Assembly: GCA_937995835.1 (NCBI GenBank)
Contig: CALKIV010000002.1
Location: 35,433 to 99,432 of the forward strand
Source of the DNA: an uncultured Dysgonomonas sp.
GTDB lineage: Bacteria; Bacteroidota; Bacteroidia; Bacteroidales; Dysgonomonadaceae
Reading direction: 5' to 3'
DNA length: 64,000 nt
Shown: piece after piece, positions 16,217 to 25,583 of the stretch
Layout of the letters: each line of letters opens with the position of its first letter
How positions within the stretch are numbered: position 1 is the first letter of the stretch
Notes under the pieces: generated by a model
What the model was told of the DNA's origin: nothing
The model's database searches: none
The model's input: only the letters and a program-made list of their open reading frames with translations
Position numbers and translations under genes: made by a program

Positions 16217-17944
16217 TTAGTTTAATTTTGCAATCCAGCCTTCGATATCTGTTACCGATGGTAGTTCGAGATTTAGTTTGTGCTTTTTATTCACATTCCC
16301 CAAATCTTGTCTTATTTTTTGAGCATTGCCTCCTTTAAATTGTTCTACCAAAAGGTATCCTGCTTTTTGAATCACAGGCACTAGGCTTTCTTCAATTCCT
16401 AGTTCTACATATTTTGCAGGAGCATCTTTCTTAGCCACCTTTTCAGGGCGCATTTGAGGGAAGAACAACACTTCTTGAATGGTGGTCTGACCAGTCAGCA
16501 ACATCACCAATCTGTCCATTCCGATACCCATTCCTGCTGTTGGAGGCATTCCATATTCAAGGGCTCTAACAAAGTCCCTGTCGATAAACATCGCTTCATC
16601 ATCACCTTTTTCCGAAAGCTTCATTTGCTCTTCGAAGCGGTGCAATTGATCGATAGGGTCGTTCAACTCAGAGTATGCATTACATAACTCCTTCCCATTC
16701 ACCATCAATTCGAAACGTTCAGTCAACTCAGGGTTGCTTCTATGACGTTTGGTCAATGGAGACATTTCGATAGGATAATCAGTGATAAATGTTGGTTGAA
16801 TGTAATTTCCTTCACACTTTTCTCCAAAAATTTCATCTATCAATTTCCCTTTTCCCATGCTAGGTTCATGTTCTACACCCACTTTGTCGCAAACCTCACG
16901 CAATTGAGCTTCGTTCATGCCGGTGATATCAATTCCTGTAAAGTCCTTGATCGACTGTATCATGGTCACACGTTTGAATGGAGCTTTGAAATTGATAGTC
17001 TTCCCACCTACTTCAAATTCTGTTTTACCCAACACTTCTAATGCGATGTGTTCCAACATATTTTCAGTAAACTCCATCATCCAGTTGTAGTCTTTGTATG
17101 CTACATAAATTTCCATTACGGTAAATTCTGGATTATGGGTTCTATCCATTCCTTCGTTTCTGAAGTTTCTCGAGAACTCGTAAACACCATCAAAACCTCC
17201 TACAACCAAGCGCTTAAGGTATAGTTCATTGGCAATACGAAGATACATTGGGATGTCCAACGTGTTGTGATGCGTCACAAACGGACGAGCAGCAGCTCCT
17301 CCAGGTATGCTTTGCAACACCGGCGTATCCACCTCCAAATATCCTTGCTTGTTAAAATATTCACGCATAGCATTGAATATTTTTGTACGCTTGATGAAGG
17401 TATCTTTTACTCCTTCGTTTACCACCAAATCTACATAACGTTGACGATATCTCATTTCAGGATCAGTCAACCCATCAAAAGTTTGCCCGTCCTTTTCTTT
17501 TACAACAGGTAGTGGTTTCAGAGCTTTTGCCAAAACGGTCAACTCTTCAACATGTACGGAGATTTCACCCATTTGAGTTCTGAACACAAATCCTTTTACT
17601 CCGACAAAGTCACCAATATCTAATATCTTTTTGAATACTGTATTGTACATCTCCTTATCCTCAGTAGGACAAAGATCGTCACGAGTGATATAAGTTTGGA
17701 TGCGTCCCTTTGCATCCTGAAGTTCCATAAAAGAAGCTTTCCCCATGACACGGCGTCCCATCACACGTCCGGCGATAGTCACATAGCGTTTCTCGTCATC
17801 GTCCTTAAACTTAGCTTTTATGTCGTCAGTATATGCATTTACATCATACAATGCAGCTGGATATGGCTCTATCCCTAGAGCACGCAACTCGTCTAAACTT
17901 TTACGACGGATGATTTCCTGTTCACTCAAATCTAAAAAATCCAT
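16217..17944 (-). CDS. lysS: Lysyl-tRNA synthetase, class II
   Basis: A 575-residue enzyme that charges tRNA-Lys. An N-terminal OB-fold anticodon domain (about 55-165, VTIAGRVMGRRVMGKASF) precedes the class II core. Motif 2 is FRNEGMDRTHNPEFT and motif 3 is GMGIGMDRLVMLL. The protein has a C-terminal extension of about 70 residues after motif 3 (ending IEGWIAKLN) that most bacterial LysS lack and that is common in Bacteroidetes LysS as I recall. The gene is divergent from the MATE gene with a 513-bp gap. Confidence 0.96.
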   Translation of the reverse strand: MDFLDLSEQEIIRRKSLDELRALGIEPYPAALYDVNAYTDDIKAKFKDDDEKRYVTIAGRVMGRRVMGKASFMELQDAKGRIQTYITRDDLCPTEDKEMYNTVFKKILDIGDFVGVKGFVFRTQMGEISVHVEELTVLAKALKPLPVVKEKDGQTFDGLTDPEMRYRQRYVDLVVNEGVKDTFIKRTKIFNAMREYFNKQGYLEVDTPVLQSIPGGAAARPFVTHHNTLDIPMYLRIANELYLKRLVVGGFDGVYEFSRNFRNEGMDRTHNPEFTVMEIYVAYKDYNWMMEFTENMLEHIALEVLGKTEFEVGGKTINFKAPFKRVTMIQSIKDFTGIDITGMNEAQLREVCDKVGVEHEPSMGKGKLIDEIFGEKCEGNYIQPTFITDYPIEMSPLTKRHRSNPELTERFELMVNGKELCNAYSELNDPIDQLHRFEEQMKLSEKGDDEAMFIDRDFVRALEYGMPPTAGMGIGMDRLVMLLTGQTTIQEVLFFPQMRPEKVAKKDAPAKYVELGIEESLVPVIQKAGYLLVEQFKGGNAQKIRQDLGNVNKKHKLNLELPSVTDIEGWIAKLN

Positions 17945-18022
17945 TCTTTCCAGTTAAATATTTTAATTTTCGAAGCTCTATTATTAGAGTTTCCTCGAAA
18001 GCTTCTTTATCAAATCAACCTA

Positions 18023-18030
18023 CAAATCTA
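18023..18030 (-). promoter_or_regulatory. Candidate lysS promoter -7 box
   Basis: TAGATTTG on the minus strand fits TAnnTTTG and would give a leader of about 70 nt. No clear -33 box. Confidence 0.4.
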
Positions 18031-18317
18031 CTAAATATAATTTCAATGTAGATTTATTTAGGCAATAAATACCTCCTCTTCGAATTCAATTTTCATATCT
18101 TTAGCATTTAGAAGACGATTTGGGACATCCTAAAAACAAGCTACTTTTACAAGGAGTGCAATATTCACCTTCTCTCGAAAAGAAGACATCAGCCTCTCTC
18201 AACCCCAGACAGCTTCTAGCAGAGAGAGACCACAGCCCATCCGTTAAGTGTTCATTATTTTCATCAGCCAACACAATTACAGAACTACTCTGATTCTATT
18301 CTAAAAATAGTTTTTTG

Positions 18318-18325
18318 TATCTTTG
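18318..18325 (+). promoter_or_regulatory. Promoter -7 box of the MATE-tldD-tldE run
   Basis: TATCTTTG followed by CAAA is a perfect -7 match; transcription would start near 18332, leaving a leader of about 125 nt with a hairpin at 18343-18363. Confidence 0.55.
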
Positions 18326-18457
18326 CAAATCGAATTTGACAAAGGAGAACATCCTTTTCTCCTAAAACCCATTCTGAACATATTGAACAGAATCAAGAGA
18401 TACCTGTTTTAAAGATATTGCAGAAGTAACTACTAAAACTACTATAGAGCTTAAAAT

Positions 18458-19840
18458 ATGACAAAAGTAGCTAGCATACATGACTTAGAAAACAAAAAAA
18501 TGAGTTCGCTCATTTGGCAATACGCCTTACCGGCAATCGTAGGCACATCGGTAAATGCCCTTTATAATATCATCGACCGATATTTTATCGGGAATGCGAA
18601 TGACTTGGGCGATGATGCCATGACTGCCATAGGAATAGCACTGCCCGTGATGACAATTATTACAGCCATAGGCATGCTAGTAGGTGCCGGATCAGCCAGT
18701 AGAATTTCTATCTTCATGGGACAAGGAGATAAGAAAAGTGCCGAAAAAATCTTGGGCAATGCACTCCTTCTACAAGCAACAATAAGCATAACAGTGTCAG
18801 CCCTTTTGATTATCTTTCTAGACCCCATCCTCACAAAGTTAGGGGCTAAGGGACAAATATTTGACTACACCCATGAATTTTTAATTTTCCTTCTTCCGGG
18901 GAGTATTCTATCTACGATATGTTTCGGCTTCAACAATATGATGCGTGCTTCCGGTCATCCTGAGAAAGCCATGTACACCATGCTTCTAACAGTGATGATC
19001 AATATTGCTCTTGCTCCTCTTTTTATTTATGTTTTCAAGTGGGGAATGATGGGAGCTGCCCTTGCCACAGTGATTGCGATGTTTGTGGGGGCATGTTTCG
19101 TGCTCTATCACTTTTTGAATCACACCAGCAATATTCGATTGAAACGTGAAAACATCAAATTCGACTCTCAAATAGTGAAAGCCATCCTTAGCATTGGGAT
19201 GTCTCCTTTCCTCATACAACTTGTTGCCAGCTCTGTAGCATTTGTCATCATCCACCAGCTACAAAGCTATGGGGACAAAACTCAAGTTGCCGCCTACACC
19301 ATCATGAACACCCTTGTAATGCTTATCATCATGGTGATCACCGGACTAACACAAGGTATGCAACCCATCGTTGGATACAACTTTGGAGCAAGAAAAATGA
19401 ACCGTGTGAAAGAAGCCTTGATCTACACCATCAAAGTGGGGATAGCCTTCGGAACTGTTGGGCTAATCATTGGAGTTTTTATTCCCGATCTGATTGTCAG
19501 ACCTTTCAATCCTAAAGAGAACCTTGCCATTGCGGCTTCTGAAGCTTTGAAGATTACTACAATCATGCTTCCTCTGGTAGGTTTCCAGATTGTAGTCACC
19601 AGTTTTTTCCAAAGTTTAGGGATGGTGAAGAAGTCCATCTTTCTTAGCTTATCCAGACAGCTTTTATTCTTTATTCCCAGCTTATTGATCTTGCCTCATT
19701 TCTGGAACATAGAAGGTGTGTGGTATGCATTCCCTCTTTCCGACTTTTTGGCGACAGTAACCACCGGAATACTTTTTCTATTGCAACTAAAAGCATTCAA
19801 AACAGAAGAAGAGAACAATTTAATCACTGAAATTAAATGA
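18458..19840 (+). CDS. MATE-family multidrug/metabolite efflux transporter
   Basis: A 460-residue inner-membrane protein with 12 predicted helices in two MatE halves (about 20-180 and 240-400). Typical pieces are LPAIVGTSVNALYNIIDRYF near the start, AIGMLVGAGSASRISIFMGQ, and ITGLTQGMQPIVGYNFGARK in the second half. MATE pumps export cationic drugs or metabolites using Na+ or H+. The subgroup looks like the DinF/NorM-like family common in Bacteroidetes; substrate unknown. Its last 4 bp overlap the tldD start, which ties it to the TldD/TldE protease genes. Confidence 0.88.
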   Translation: MTKVASIHDLENKKMSSLIWQYALPAIVGTSVNALYNIIDRYFIGNANDLGDDAMTAIGIALPVMTIITAIGMLVGAGSASRISIFMGQGDKKSAEKILGNALLLQATISITVSALLIIFLDPILTKLGAKGQIFDYTHEFLIFLLPGSILSTICFGFNNMMRASGHPEKAMYTMLLTVMINIALAPLFIYVFKWGMMGAALATVIAMFVGACFVLYHFLNHTSNIRLKRENIKFDSQIVKAILSIGMSPFLIQLVASSVAFVIIHQLQSYGDKTQVAAYTIMNTLVMLIIMVITGLTQGMQPIVGYNFGARKMNRVKEALIYTIKVGIAFGTVGLIIGVFIPDLIVRPFNPKENLAIAASEALKITTIMLPLVGFQIVVTSFFQSLGMVKKSIFLSLSRQLLFFIPSLLILPHFWNIEGVWYAFPLSDFLATVTTGILFLLQLKAFKTEEENNLITEIK

Positions 19841-21261
19841 ATAACCAAAATACAGATGCTACCCTGAAACATTTTCAGGTTACTACAAGCGAGCTCCAAC
19901 AGGTCATCGCCACAGCCATGAGTAAGGGAGCCGATTATGCCGATCTTTTTTTCGAGCATACGCTTTCCAATAGATTGACGCTCCAGGATGGAGAAGTCAA
20001 CAGGGTGTCCTCAAACATAGACTATGGGGTTGGCATTCGTGCCGTCGTTGGAGATCAAACGGGATACGCTTTTGTGGAAAACACCAATCTGGAAGACATG
20101 CTTCAAGCGGCAAAAACGGCTGCCAATATAGCGTCATCGGCCAAACAATTTCCACCTCTAAAAATAGACAGGCAAAGCTTTGCTAATCATTACAAAATAA
20201 AGCAACCGTGGATAGATGCAACTGTTGACAGTAAGAAGTATTTTTTACAAAATCTAAACAGTAAGATATTTTCTTTAGATAAAAGAGCGACTAAATCTAT
20301 CGCAGTATTAAACGATTCTTCTTCGCAGATTCTTTTTTTCAACTCAGTAGGCATCCTATGCTCTGATTATCAACCCATGTGCTTTATGTATGCACAATGC
20401 ACTATGGAACAGAATGGACAAATAGAGACTGGCACATCTTCTCGTTCTTTTAGGATGGGCACTGAGTTTCTCACTGATGAGCTTGTAAACACTTTGGCAA
20501 AAGAGGCTGTAGCAAAAGCTTCTTTCATGTTCACAGCCACCAAACCAAAGGGTGGAGAAATGCCCGTAGTAATGGCATCAGGTGGCTCCGGGATATTACT
20601 TCATGAAGCGATAGGTCATGCTTTCGAAGCCGACTTTAATAGAAAAAACACATCAATATTCTCCGACAAACTTGGCAAAGAAATTTGTGCTAAAAACATC
20701 AACGTGGTAGACGATGGCACTGTCAATCAAGCTAGAGGAGCTATAAACTTTGACGATGAAGGCGTCGCTAGCCAGAAGACCTATATTGTAAAAGACGGTA
20801 TTCTGGAAAGCTATTTACATGACAGAATTAGTGCAAAACACTATGGAATAAATCCGACAGGAAATGGCAGACGAGAATCGTTCAGATGCATGCCTCTACC
20901 CCGCATGAGAGTTACATACATGGAGAATGGAGAAATGGACGAAAAAGACATTATTTCATCGGTGAAACAAGGCATTTTTGTGGATGACTTCACCAATGGA
21001 CAAGTTCAGATCGGCGCTGGCGACTTTACGTTCTTCGTCAAGACTGGATATATGATAGAAAATGGACAACTAACCCAACCCATCAAAGACATCAATATCA
21101 TCGGTAACGGACCACAGACGCTAACTGATATCAGCATGGTAGCCAACAACTTAAAACTAGACGAAGGAGTGGGCTCTTGTGGCAAATCAGGACAAAGTAT
21201 TCCTGTGGGATATGGAATTCCAACCGTCTTGGTAAACAAATTAACAGTAGGAGGAGAGTAA
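19837..21261 (+). CDS. tldD: TldD-type metalloprotease subunit
   Basis: A 474-residue cytosolic protein of the TldD/PmbA (modulator of DNA gyrase) family. It carries the zinc motif H-E-x3-H as His256, Glu257, His261 in LLHEAIGHAFEADF, which marks it as the catalytic TldD subunit. The C-terminal part has the usual Cys region GVGSCGKSGQSIPVGYG. Known TldD works with TldE to cut unfolded or modified peptides, for example in microcin B17 maturation and CcdA degradation in E. coli. The start overlaps the MATE gene by 4 bp and the next gene, the partner subunit, follows after 3 bp. Confidence 0.92.
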   Translation: MNNQNTDATLKHFQVTTSELQQVIATAMSKGADYADLFFEHTLSNRLTLQDGEVNRVSSNIDYGVGIRAVVGDQTGYAFVENTNLEDMLQAAKTAANIASSAKQFPPLKIDRQSFANHYKIKQPWIDATVDSKKYFLQNLNSKIFSLDKRATKSIAVLNDSSSQILFFNSVGILCSDYQPMCFMYAQCTMEQNGQIETGTSSRSFRMGTEFLTDELVNTLAKEAVAKASFMFTATKPKGGEMPVVMASGGSGILLHEAIGHAFEADFNRKNTSIFSDKLGKEICAKNINVVDDGTVNQARGAINFDDEGVASQKTYIVKDGILESYLHDRISAKHYGINPTGNGRRESFRCMPLPRMRVTYMENGEMDEKDIISSVKQGIFVDDFTNGQVQIGAGDFTFFVKTGYMIENGQLTQPIKDINIIGNGPQTLTDISMVANNLKLDEGVGSCGKSGQSIPVGYGIPTVLVNKLTVGGE

Positions 21262-21264
21262 AAA

Positions 21265-22587
21265 ATGAATATCATTTCAGCCCAAAATAAAGAAATAGCA
21301 CTTTGGTGCAAGCAATACGCTCTAGAGCAGGGTGCTGACGCTGTAAGAATCGTATTAGTTGCCAGTACAAACAATTCGTTTGAGTTCAGAAATGAGCAAC
21401 TTGAAAACTTAGAAAGCAGTACCGAAAATGGTTTGAACATTGAACTCTTTGTAGACCAAAAGTATGGAAACTTCAGCTCCAACAGACTAGAAAAAGAAGA
21501 GCTTAAAACCTTTATTCAACAAGGGATAGCCTCTGTTAGATATCTTGCAAAAGACCAATATAGACAACTGCCATCACCCGAAAGATACTATACTGACAAC
21601 ATCGATTTAGAACTTGTGGATCAGCAATACTTCAACATACCTACAGATAAGAAACTGAATATTGCAAAAAAAGCCTCAGAGGAAATACTCAACAGCCATC
21701 CTGACATCATCTCCATTTCATCTTCGTATGCCGACTCCATTAGCAGTGTGTATATAGCTGACAGCAATGGTTTTGAGGCACAAACAGACAAAACCACTTA
21801 CAGCTTGATGGTCAGCGTATCTCTAAAAACCTCTAGCGATGCCCGTGCCGAAGATTTCTGGTACGATGTAGCTACACACTGGGATAAACTTCAAAAAGAA
21901 GGAATTGGCAAAAAGGCTCTTAGCAGAGCTTTGGAAAGGGTGGGACAAGGAAAAATAGCATCGGGGAAATATACCATGCTTTTAGACAATATGTCTGCTA
22001 GTAGATTACTTTCCCCTATCATTTCGGCAATGTCAGGAGGAGCCATTCAGCAAAGAAACTCTTTTTTGCTTGATAAATTGGATCAAAAAATATTTTCAGA
22101 AAAACTGACGATTGTTGACCGTCCTCACCAAAAGGGCAAAATAGGCTCTCGCCTTTACGATGGAGAGGGTGTGGCAACTAGCGAAAGAATTATTATAGAC
22201 AAAGGACAACTGAAAACTTACTTTATTGACACCTACAATTCAGCTAAATTAGGAATGTCGCCAACCATCGCTTCTTCTAGTGGTTTGTGCTTACAACTAG
22301 GCAACAAGACTCACGAGCAATTGATAGAAGAAATAAATAAAGGAATCTGGGTCACTGGCTTCAATGGAGGTAATACAAATTCTTCTACCGGTGATTTCTC
22401 ATTCGGGGTAGAAGGCTTTCTGATTGAAGATGGCAAAGTAACAAAACCCATTAGCGAGATGAACATAACAGGGAATCTGCTAACTTTGTGGACTAAAATT
22501 GTAGAAATAGGAAACAACCCTCGAAAAAACATCTCCAGCCAGATACCATCTATTGTATTCGATGATGTTAGTTTCAGTGGTTTATAG
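21265..22587 (+). CDS. tldE: TldE/PmbA-type protease subunit
   Basis: A 440-residue TldD/PmbA family protein that lacks the HExxxH motif, so it is the non-catalytic partner of TldD. Family blocks are seen at DAVRIVLVASTNNSFEFRN, YTMLLDNMSASRLLSPIIS, and in the C-terminal GFNGGNTNSSTGDFSFGVEG. It is 3 bp after tldD and 18 bp before the GHL10 gene, so the proteins are surely made together. No peptide precursor gene is visible upstream or nearby, so the target is unknown. Confidence 0.9.
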   Translation: MNIISAQNKEIALWCKQYALEQGADAVRIVLVASTNNSFEFRNEQLENLESSTENGLNIELFVDQKYGNFSSNRLEKEELKTFIQQGIASVRYLAKDQYRQLPSPERYYTDNIDLELVDQQYFNIPTDKKLNIAKKASEEILNSHPDIISISSSYADSISSVYIADSNGFEAQTDKTTYSLMVSVSLKTSSDARAEDFWYDVATHWDKLQKEGIGKKALSRALERVGQGKIASGKYTMLLDNMSASRLLSPIISAMSGGAIQQRNSFLLDKLDQKIFSEKLTIVDRPHQKGKIGSRLYDGEGVATSERIIIDKGQLKTYFIDTYNSAKLGMSPTIASSSGLCLQLGNKTHEQLIEEINKGIWVTGFNGGNTNSSTGDFSFGVEGFLIEDGKVTKPISEMNITGNLLTLWTKIVEIGNNPRKNISSQIPSIVFDDVSFSGL

Positions 22588-22605
22588 TATACACAAAATA
22601 TTTAC

Positions 22606-24042
22606 ATGAGATATTTACTCTGCCTAATTATCATTTTCGTCACGCTTCAAGTACAGGCACAAGAGCAACGACACCAGACAAGCCCCGCCACAGAAGTTCG
22701 TGCAGCATGGCTGACCACCAATTGGCGACTAGACTGGCCGAAGAGCCAAAGTGTAGAAGCTCAAAAGAACGAACTGAGAGAAATATTAGACGAATTGCAA
22801 CGACTAAAATTTAATGTGATTCTTTTTCAGGCTCGTGCTCAAGGGAAAGTGTTCTATCGTTCGACACTCGAAAAACCTAGCCCTTATTTCAATAGTAGTA
22901 ATGGTTTCGACCCTCTTGCCTTTGCCATAGCAGAATGTCACATAAGAGGGATGGAATGCCACGCTTGGATAACGACCTTCCCCGTAGAGAGCATCAGAAG
23001 ATCGAAAAGAGGAGCTATCTTGGAAAAACATCCTAGCTTCTACAAACAAGACCGAGCTCATTGGTTTATGGATCCGGGAAGACCTGAAACAAAAAATCAC
23101 TTGGTGCTTATTGCCAAAGAAATTACCACCAATTACGATGTGGATGGCATACATCTGGACTATATCAGATATCCTGACGATGCTCGCAAATTTAGAGATC
23201 AAGACACTTACCAAAAGTATGGCAATGGCAAACCCAAAGATCAATGGCGACGAGACAACGTCACCAACATAGTTTATGCCATCTATGATGCCGTTAAAGC
23301 AACTAAACCATGGGTACAGGTAAGCAGTGCCCCCATTGGAAAGTATAAACCACTTAACAACTACGACTGGACAGGCTACGAAACAGTACATCAAGATGCT
23401 AAACGGTGGATAGCAGAGGGCAAACACGATATCCTTTTTCCGATGCTATACTTCGAGGGTAATGACTTCTACCCCTATATTGAAGAATGGAATAGAGAAA
23501 AAAATCGCCCCATCGTTCCCGGACTTGCCGTCTATAAGTTAGAAGAGAGTGAAAAAAACTGGTCACTGAGCCTCCTTGAAGATCAGCTACAGTTTATAAG
23601 AGAGAAACAAACTGACGGGCAAGCTTTCTTCAGAACGGAACAATTAGTCAAAAACAAGAAAGGGATAAAAAGCAGTATAGAACTATTTTACAAGCATCCA
23701 GCCAAACTACCACCCATGACATGGCTAAAAAACTCGCAACCACTCCAACCACAAAACCTAAGAGTAACTAAAGACGAGAAAGGCTATCTAAACATAGAAT
23801 GGACAGCACCAAGCGACGATGAGCGCTATACGTATAATATTTACTGGGGAACGAAGGACGCTTTAGAGAGTGAAAATGCAAGTAAGCTGCTAGTTGCTAA
23901 CCTACGCAAGAATAGCTACAGCTTTCCGGCAAATGTAGGGGAGTATGGCTTATATTATTTTGTTACAGCATCAGATCGATATCACATTGAAAGTGAATCT
24001 GCCGAATCAGTGTTTTTTGTACATAGTGCAGAGGTTCATTGA
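22606..24042 (+). CDS. Secreted glycoside-hydrolase-like protein (GHL10/DUF187) with Fn3 domain
   Basis: A 478-residue exported protein. Residues 1-18 are a signal peptide (LLCLIIIFVTLQVQAQ, cleavage after AQA/AQ-like). Residues about 28-345 form the GHL10 (formerly DUF187) TIM-barrel, with EVRAAWLTTNWRLDWP at the start and GIHLDYIRYPDDARK as the hallmark motif. Residues about 365-475 form a fibronectin type III-like domain. Related proteins act on glycans including peptidoglycan stem-less glycan in some species; the substrate here is not shown. It is 18 bp after tldE, and its last 7 bp overlap the convergent folK. Confidence 0.85.
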   Translation: MRYLLCLIIIFVTLQVQAQEQRHQTSPATEVRAAWLTTNWRLDWPKSQSVEAQKNELREILDELQRLKFNVILFQARAQGKVFYRSTLEKPSPYFNSSNGFDPLAFAIAECHIRGMECHAWITTFPVESIRRSKRGAILEKHPSFYKQDRAHWFMDPGRPETKNHLVLIAKEITTNYDVDGIHLDYIRYPDDARKFRDQDTYQKYGNGKPKDQWRRDNVTNIVYAIYDAVKATKPWVQVSSAPIGKYKPLNNYDWTGYETVHQDAKRWIAEGKHDILFPMLYFEGNDFYPYIEEWNREKNRPIVPGLAVYKLEESEKNWSLSLLEDQLQFIREKQTDGQAFFRTEQLVKNKKGIKSSIELFYKHPAKLPPMTWLKNSQPLQPQNLRVTKDEKGYLNIEWTAPSDDERYTYNIYWGTKDALESENASKLLVANLRKNSYSFPANVGEYGLYYFVTASDRYHIESESAESVFFVHSAEVH

Positions 24043-24524
24043 TTTTTAATCAACTCCTCCCTCAACTCTGCAATACTCTTATTGAATATGGGATGGACAT
24101 AATCGCCTGCAAGTTCAGCTAGAGGATCTAGCACAAAAAGACGTTCATGCAAATGTGGATGTGGAAGCACTAACTCTTCCTCCTTCAAAATCAGATCATC
24201 GTAGAGTAGAATATCCAAGTCGATAATTCGGTCTGTATAAGATTGATTTACAGACTTCATCTCTCTACCCATATCCTTTTCAATCTGTTGAGTAACTGCC
24301 AATAAATCTAAAGGGGGGAGTTCTGTTAAAACGATGCAAGCTGCATTCACAAACTTATTCTCCGACTCAAACCCCACAGGCTCTGTAATATAAAAAGCGG
24401 AATAGGCTAACACTATGCCTACCCGCTCGTTAATATATTTCAAAGCTTGCAAAATATTTTCTTCTTTCTTTCCTAAATTTGTTCCTAAGGAAAGATAAAC
24501 ATCGTGCATCTTTTCTATTTGCAT
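24036..24524 (-). CDS. folK: 2-amino-4-hydroxy-6-hydroxymethyldihydropteridine pyrophosphokinase
   Basis: A 162-residue folate enzyme that moves pyrophosphate from ATP to the hydroxymethyl pterin. Signature pieces are YLSLGTNLGKKEENI at the start, then VGFESENKFVNAACI, and the ATP/Mg loop SYTDRIIDLDILLYDD with the two catalytic Asp residues, followed by LPHPHLHERLFVLDPLAE. It is the last gene of the ftsX-to-folK operon, 7 bp after queA. Confidence 0.95.
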   Translation of the reverse strand: MQIEKMHDVYLSLGTNLGKKEENILQALKYINERVGIVLAYSAFYITEPVGFESENKFVNAACIVLTELPPLDLLAVTQQIEKDMGREMKSVNQSYTDRIIDLDILLYDDLILKEEELVLPHPHLHERLFVLDPLAELAGDYVHPIFNKSIAELREELIKNQ

Positions 24525-24531
24525 AAGTCTT

Positions 24532-25581
24532 TTAGATGATCAACAGAGCATCTCCATAAGCTCCAAAACGATATTTCTCTTTTACTGCTACCTCATATGC
24601 ATTCATCACCTCATCATATCCTCCAAAGGCTGCGGCCATCATCAAAAGAATTGATTTAGGAAGATTGAAGTTTGTAATCATAGAATTGGCAATTTGAAAA
24701 TCGTAAGGAGGGAAAATAAACTTATTAGTCCAACCGGCATATTCTTTCAATAGTCCGTCAGTGGGGATCAATGTTTCAATACCTCTCATCACAGAAGTAC
24801 CAACGGCACACACTTGCTTTTTCTTCTCGATAGCCTTATTCACAATTTCGGTAGTTTCACGACCAATGATCAACTCCTCAGAGTCCATCTTGTGCTTAGT
24901 CAAGTCTTCCACATCAATTTCACGATAGTTACCCAATCCTGAATGCAATGTTACAAATGCTAAATCAACCCCCTTGATTTCGAAACGCTTCATCAGCTCT
25001 CTGCTAAAGTGCAGACCAGCAGCAGGAACGACTACAGCTCCTTCATTCTTTGCAAAAATGGTTTGATAACGCTCCTTATCTTCTTTCTCTTCTTTACGTC
25101 CAAAATATTTAGGGATAGGAGTCTCTCCTAGTTGATATAATTGTTTTTTAAACTCTTCCGAGTCTCCATCATAAAGAAAACGTAGTGTACGTCCGCGAGA
25201 AGTTGTATTGTCAATGACCTCAGCAACCACAGACTCATCTTCTCCGAAATACAATTTATTGCCGATACGAATTTTTCGAGCCGGATCAACTAAAACATCC
25301 CACAAGTGAGTTTCAGCATTTAATTCACGTAGAAGAAAAACCTCAATGGTAGCTCCTGTTTTCTCTTTGCTTCCATAAAGTCTAGCTGGAAAAACTTTTG
25401 TATCGTTAAACACAAAGACATCTCCTTCGTCAAAATATTCAATAATATCCTTGAACACCTTGTGGTCTATCTTACCAGTTTTGCGATCTAAAACCATCAT
25501 ACGAGACTCATCTCTGAACTTAGCAGGATGAGATGCAATTAGGTCTTTTGGCAGATCAAATTTAAATTGTGAAAGCTTCAT
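24532..25581 (-). CDS. queA: S-adenosylmethionine:tRNA ribosyltransferase-isomerase
   Basis: A 349-residue enzyme that transfers the ribosyl part of SAM to 7-aminomethyl-7-deazaguanine in tRNA during queuosine synthesis. Family blocks include KFDLPKDLIASHPA..RDESRMMVLDR near the start, DVFVFNDTKVFPARL, VVPAAGLHFSRELM, and VTLHSGLGNYREI. Size is normal. It sits 2 bp after truB and before folK, grouping two tRNA modification genes. Confidence 0.96.
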   Translation of the reverse strand: MKLSQFKFDLPKDLIASHPAKFRDESRMMVLDRKTGKIDHKVFKDIIEYFDEGDVFVFNDTKVFPARLYGSKEKTGATIEVFLLRELNAETHLWDVLVDPARKIRIGNKLYFGEDESVVAEVIDNTTSRGRTLRFLYDGDSEEFKKQLYQLGETPIPKYFGRKEEKEDKERYQTIFAKNEGAVVVPAAGLHFSRELMKRFEIKGVDLAFVTLHSGLGNYREIDVEDLTKHKMDSEELIIGRETTEIVNKAIEKKKQVCAVGTSVMRGIETLIPTDGLLKEYAGWTNKFIFPPYDFQIANSMITNFNLPKSILLMMAAAFGGYDEVMNAYEVAVKEKYRFGAYGDALLII

Positions 25582-25583
25582 AT

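Larger units (their letters stand above)
17945..18457. other. 513-bp divergent intergenic region lysS / MATE gene
   Basis: No gene found: the plus strand has no usable ATG before 18458 and minus-strand frames are under 20 codons. It holds one candidate promoter for each flank, a 7-bp inverted repeat CTCTCTC / GAGAGAG (18194-18200, 18222-18228), and in the leader of the MATE gene a small hairpin AGGAGAA / TTCTCCT (18343-18349, 18357-18363). These may be regulatory; none is recognised. Confidence 0.5.
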
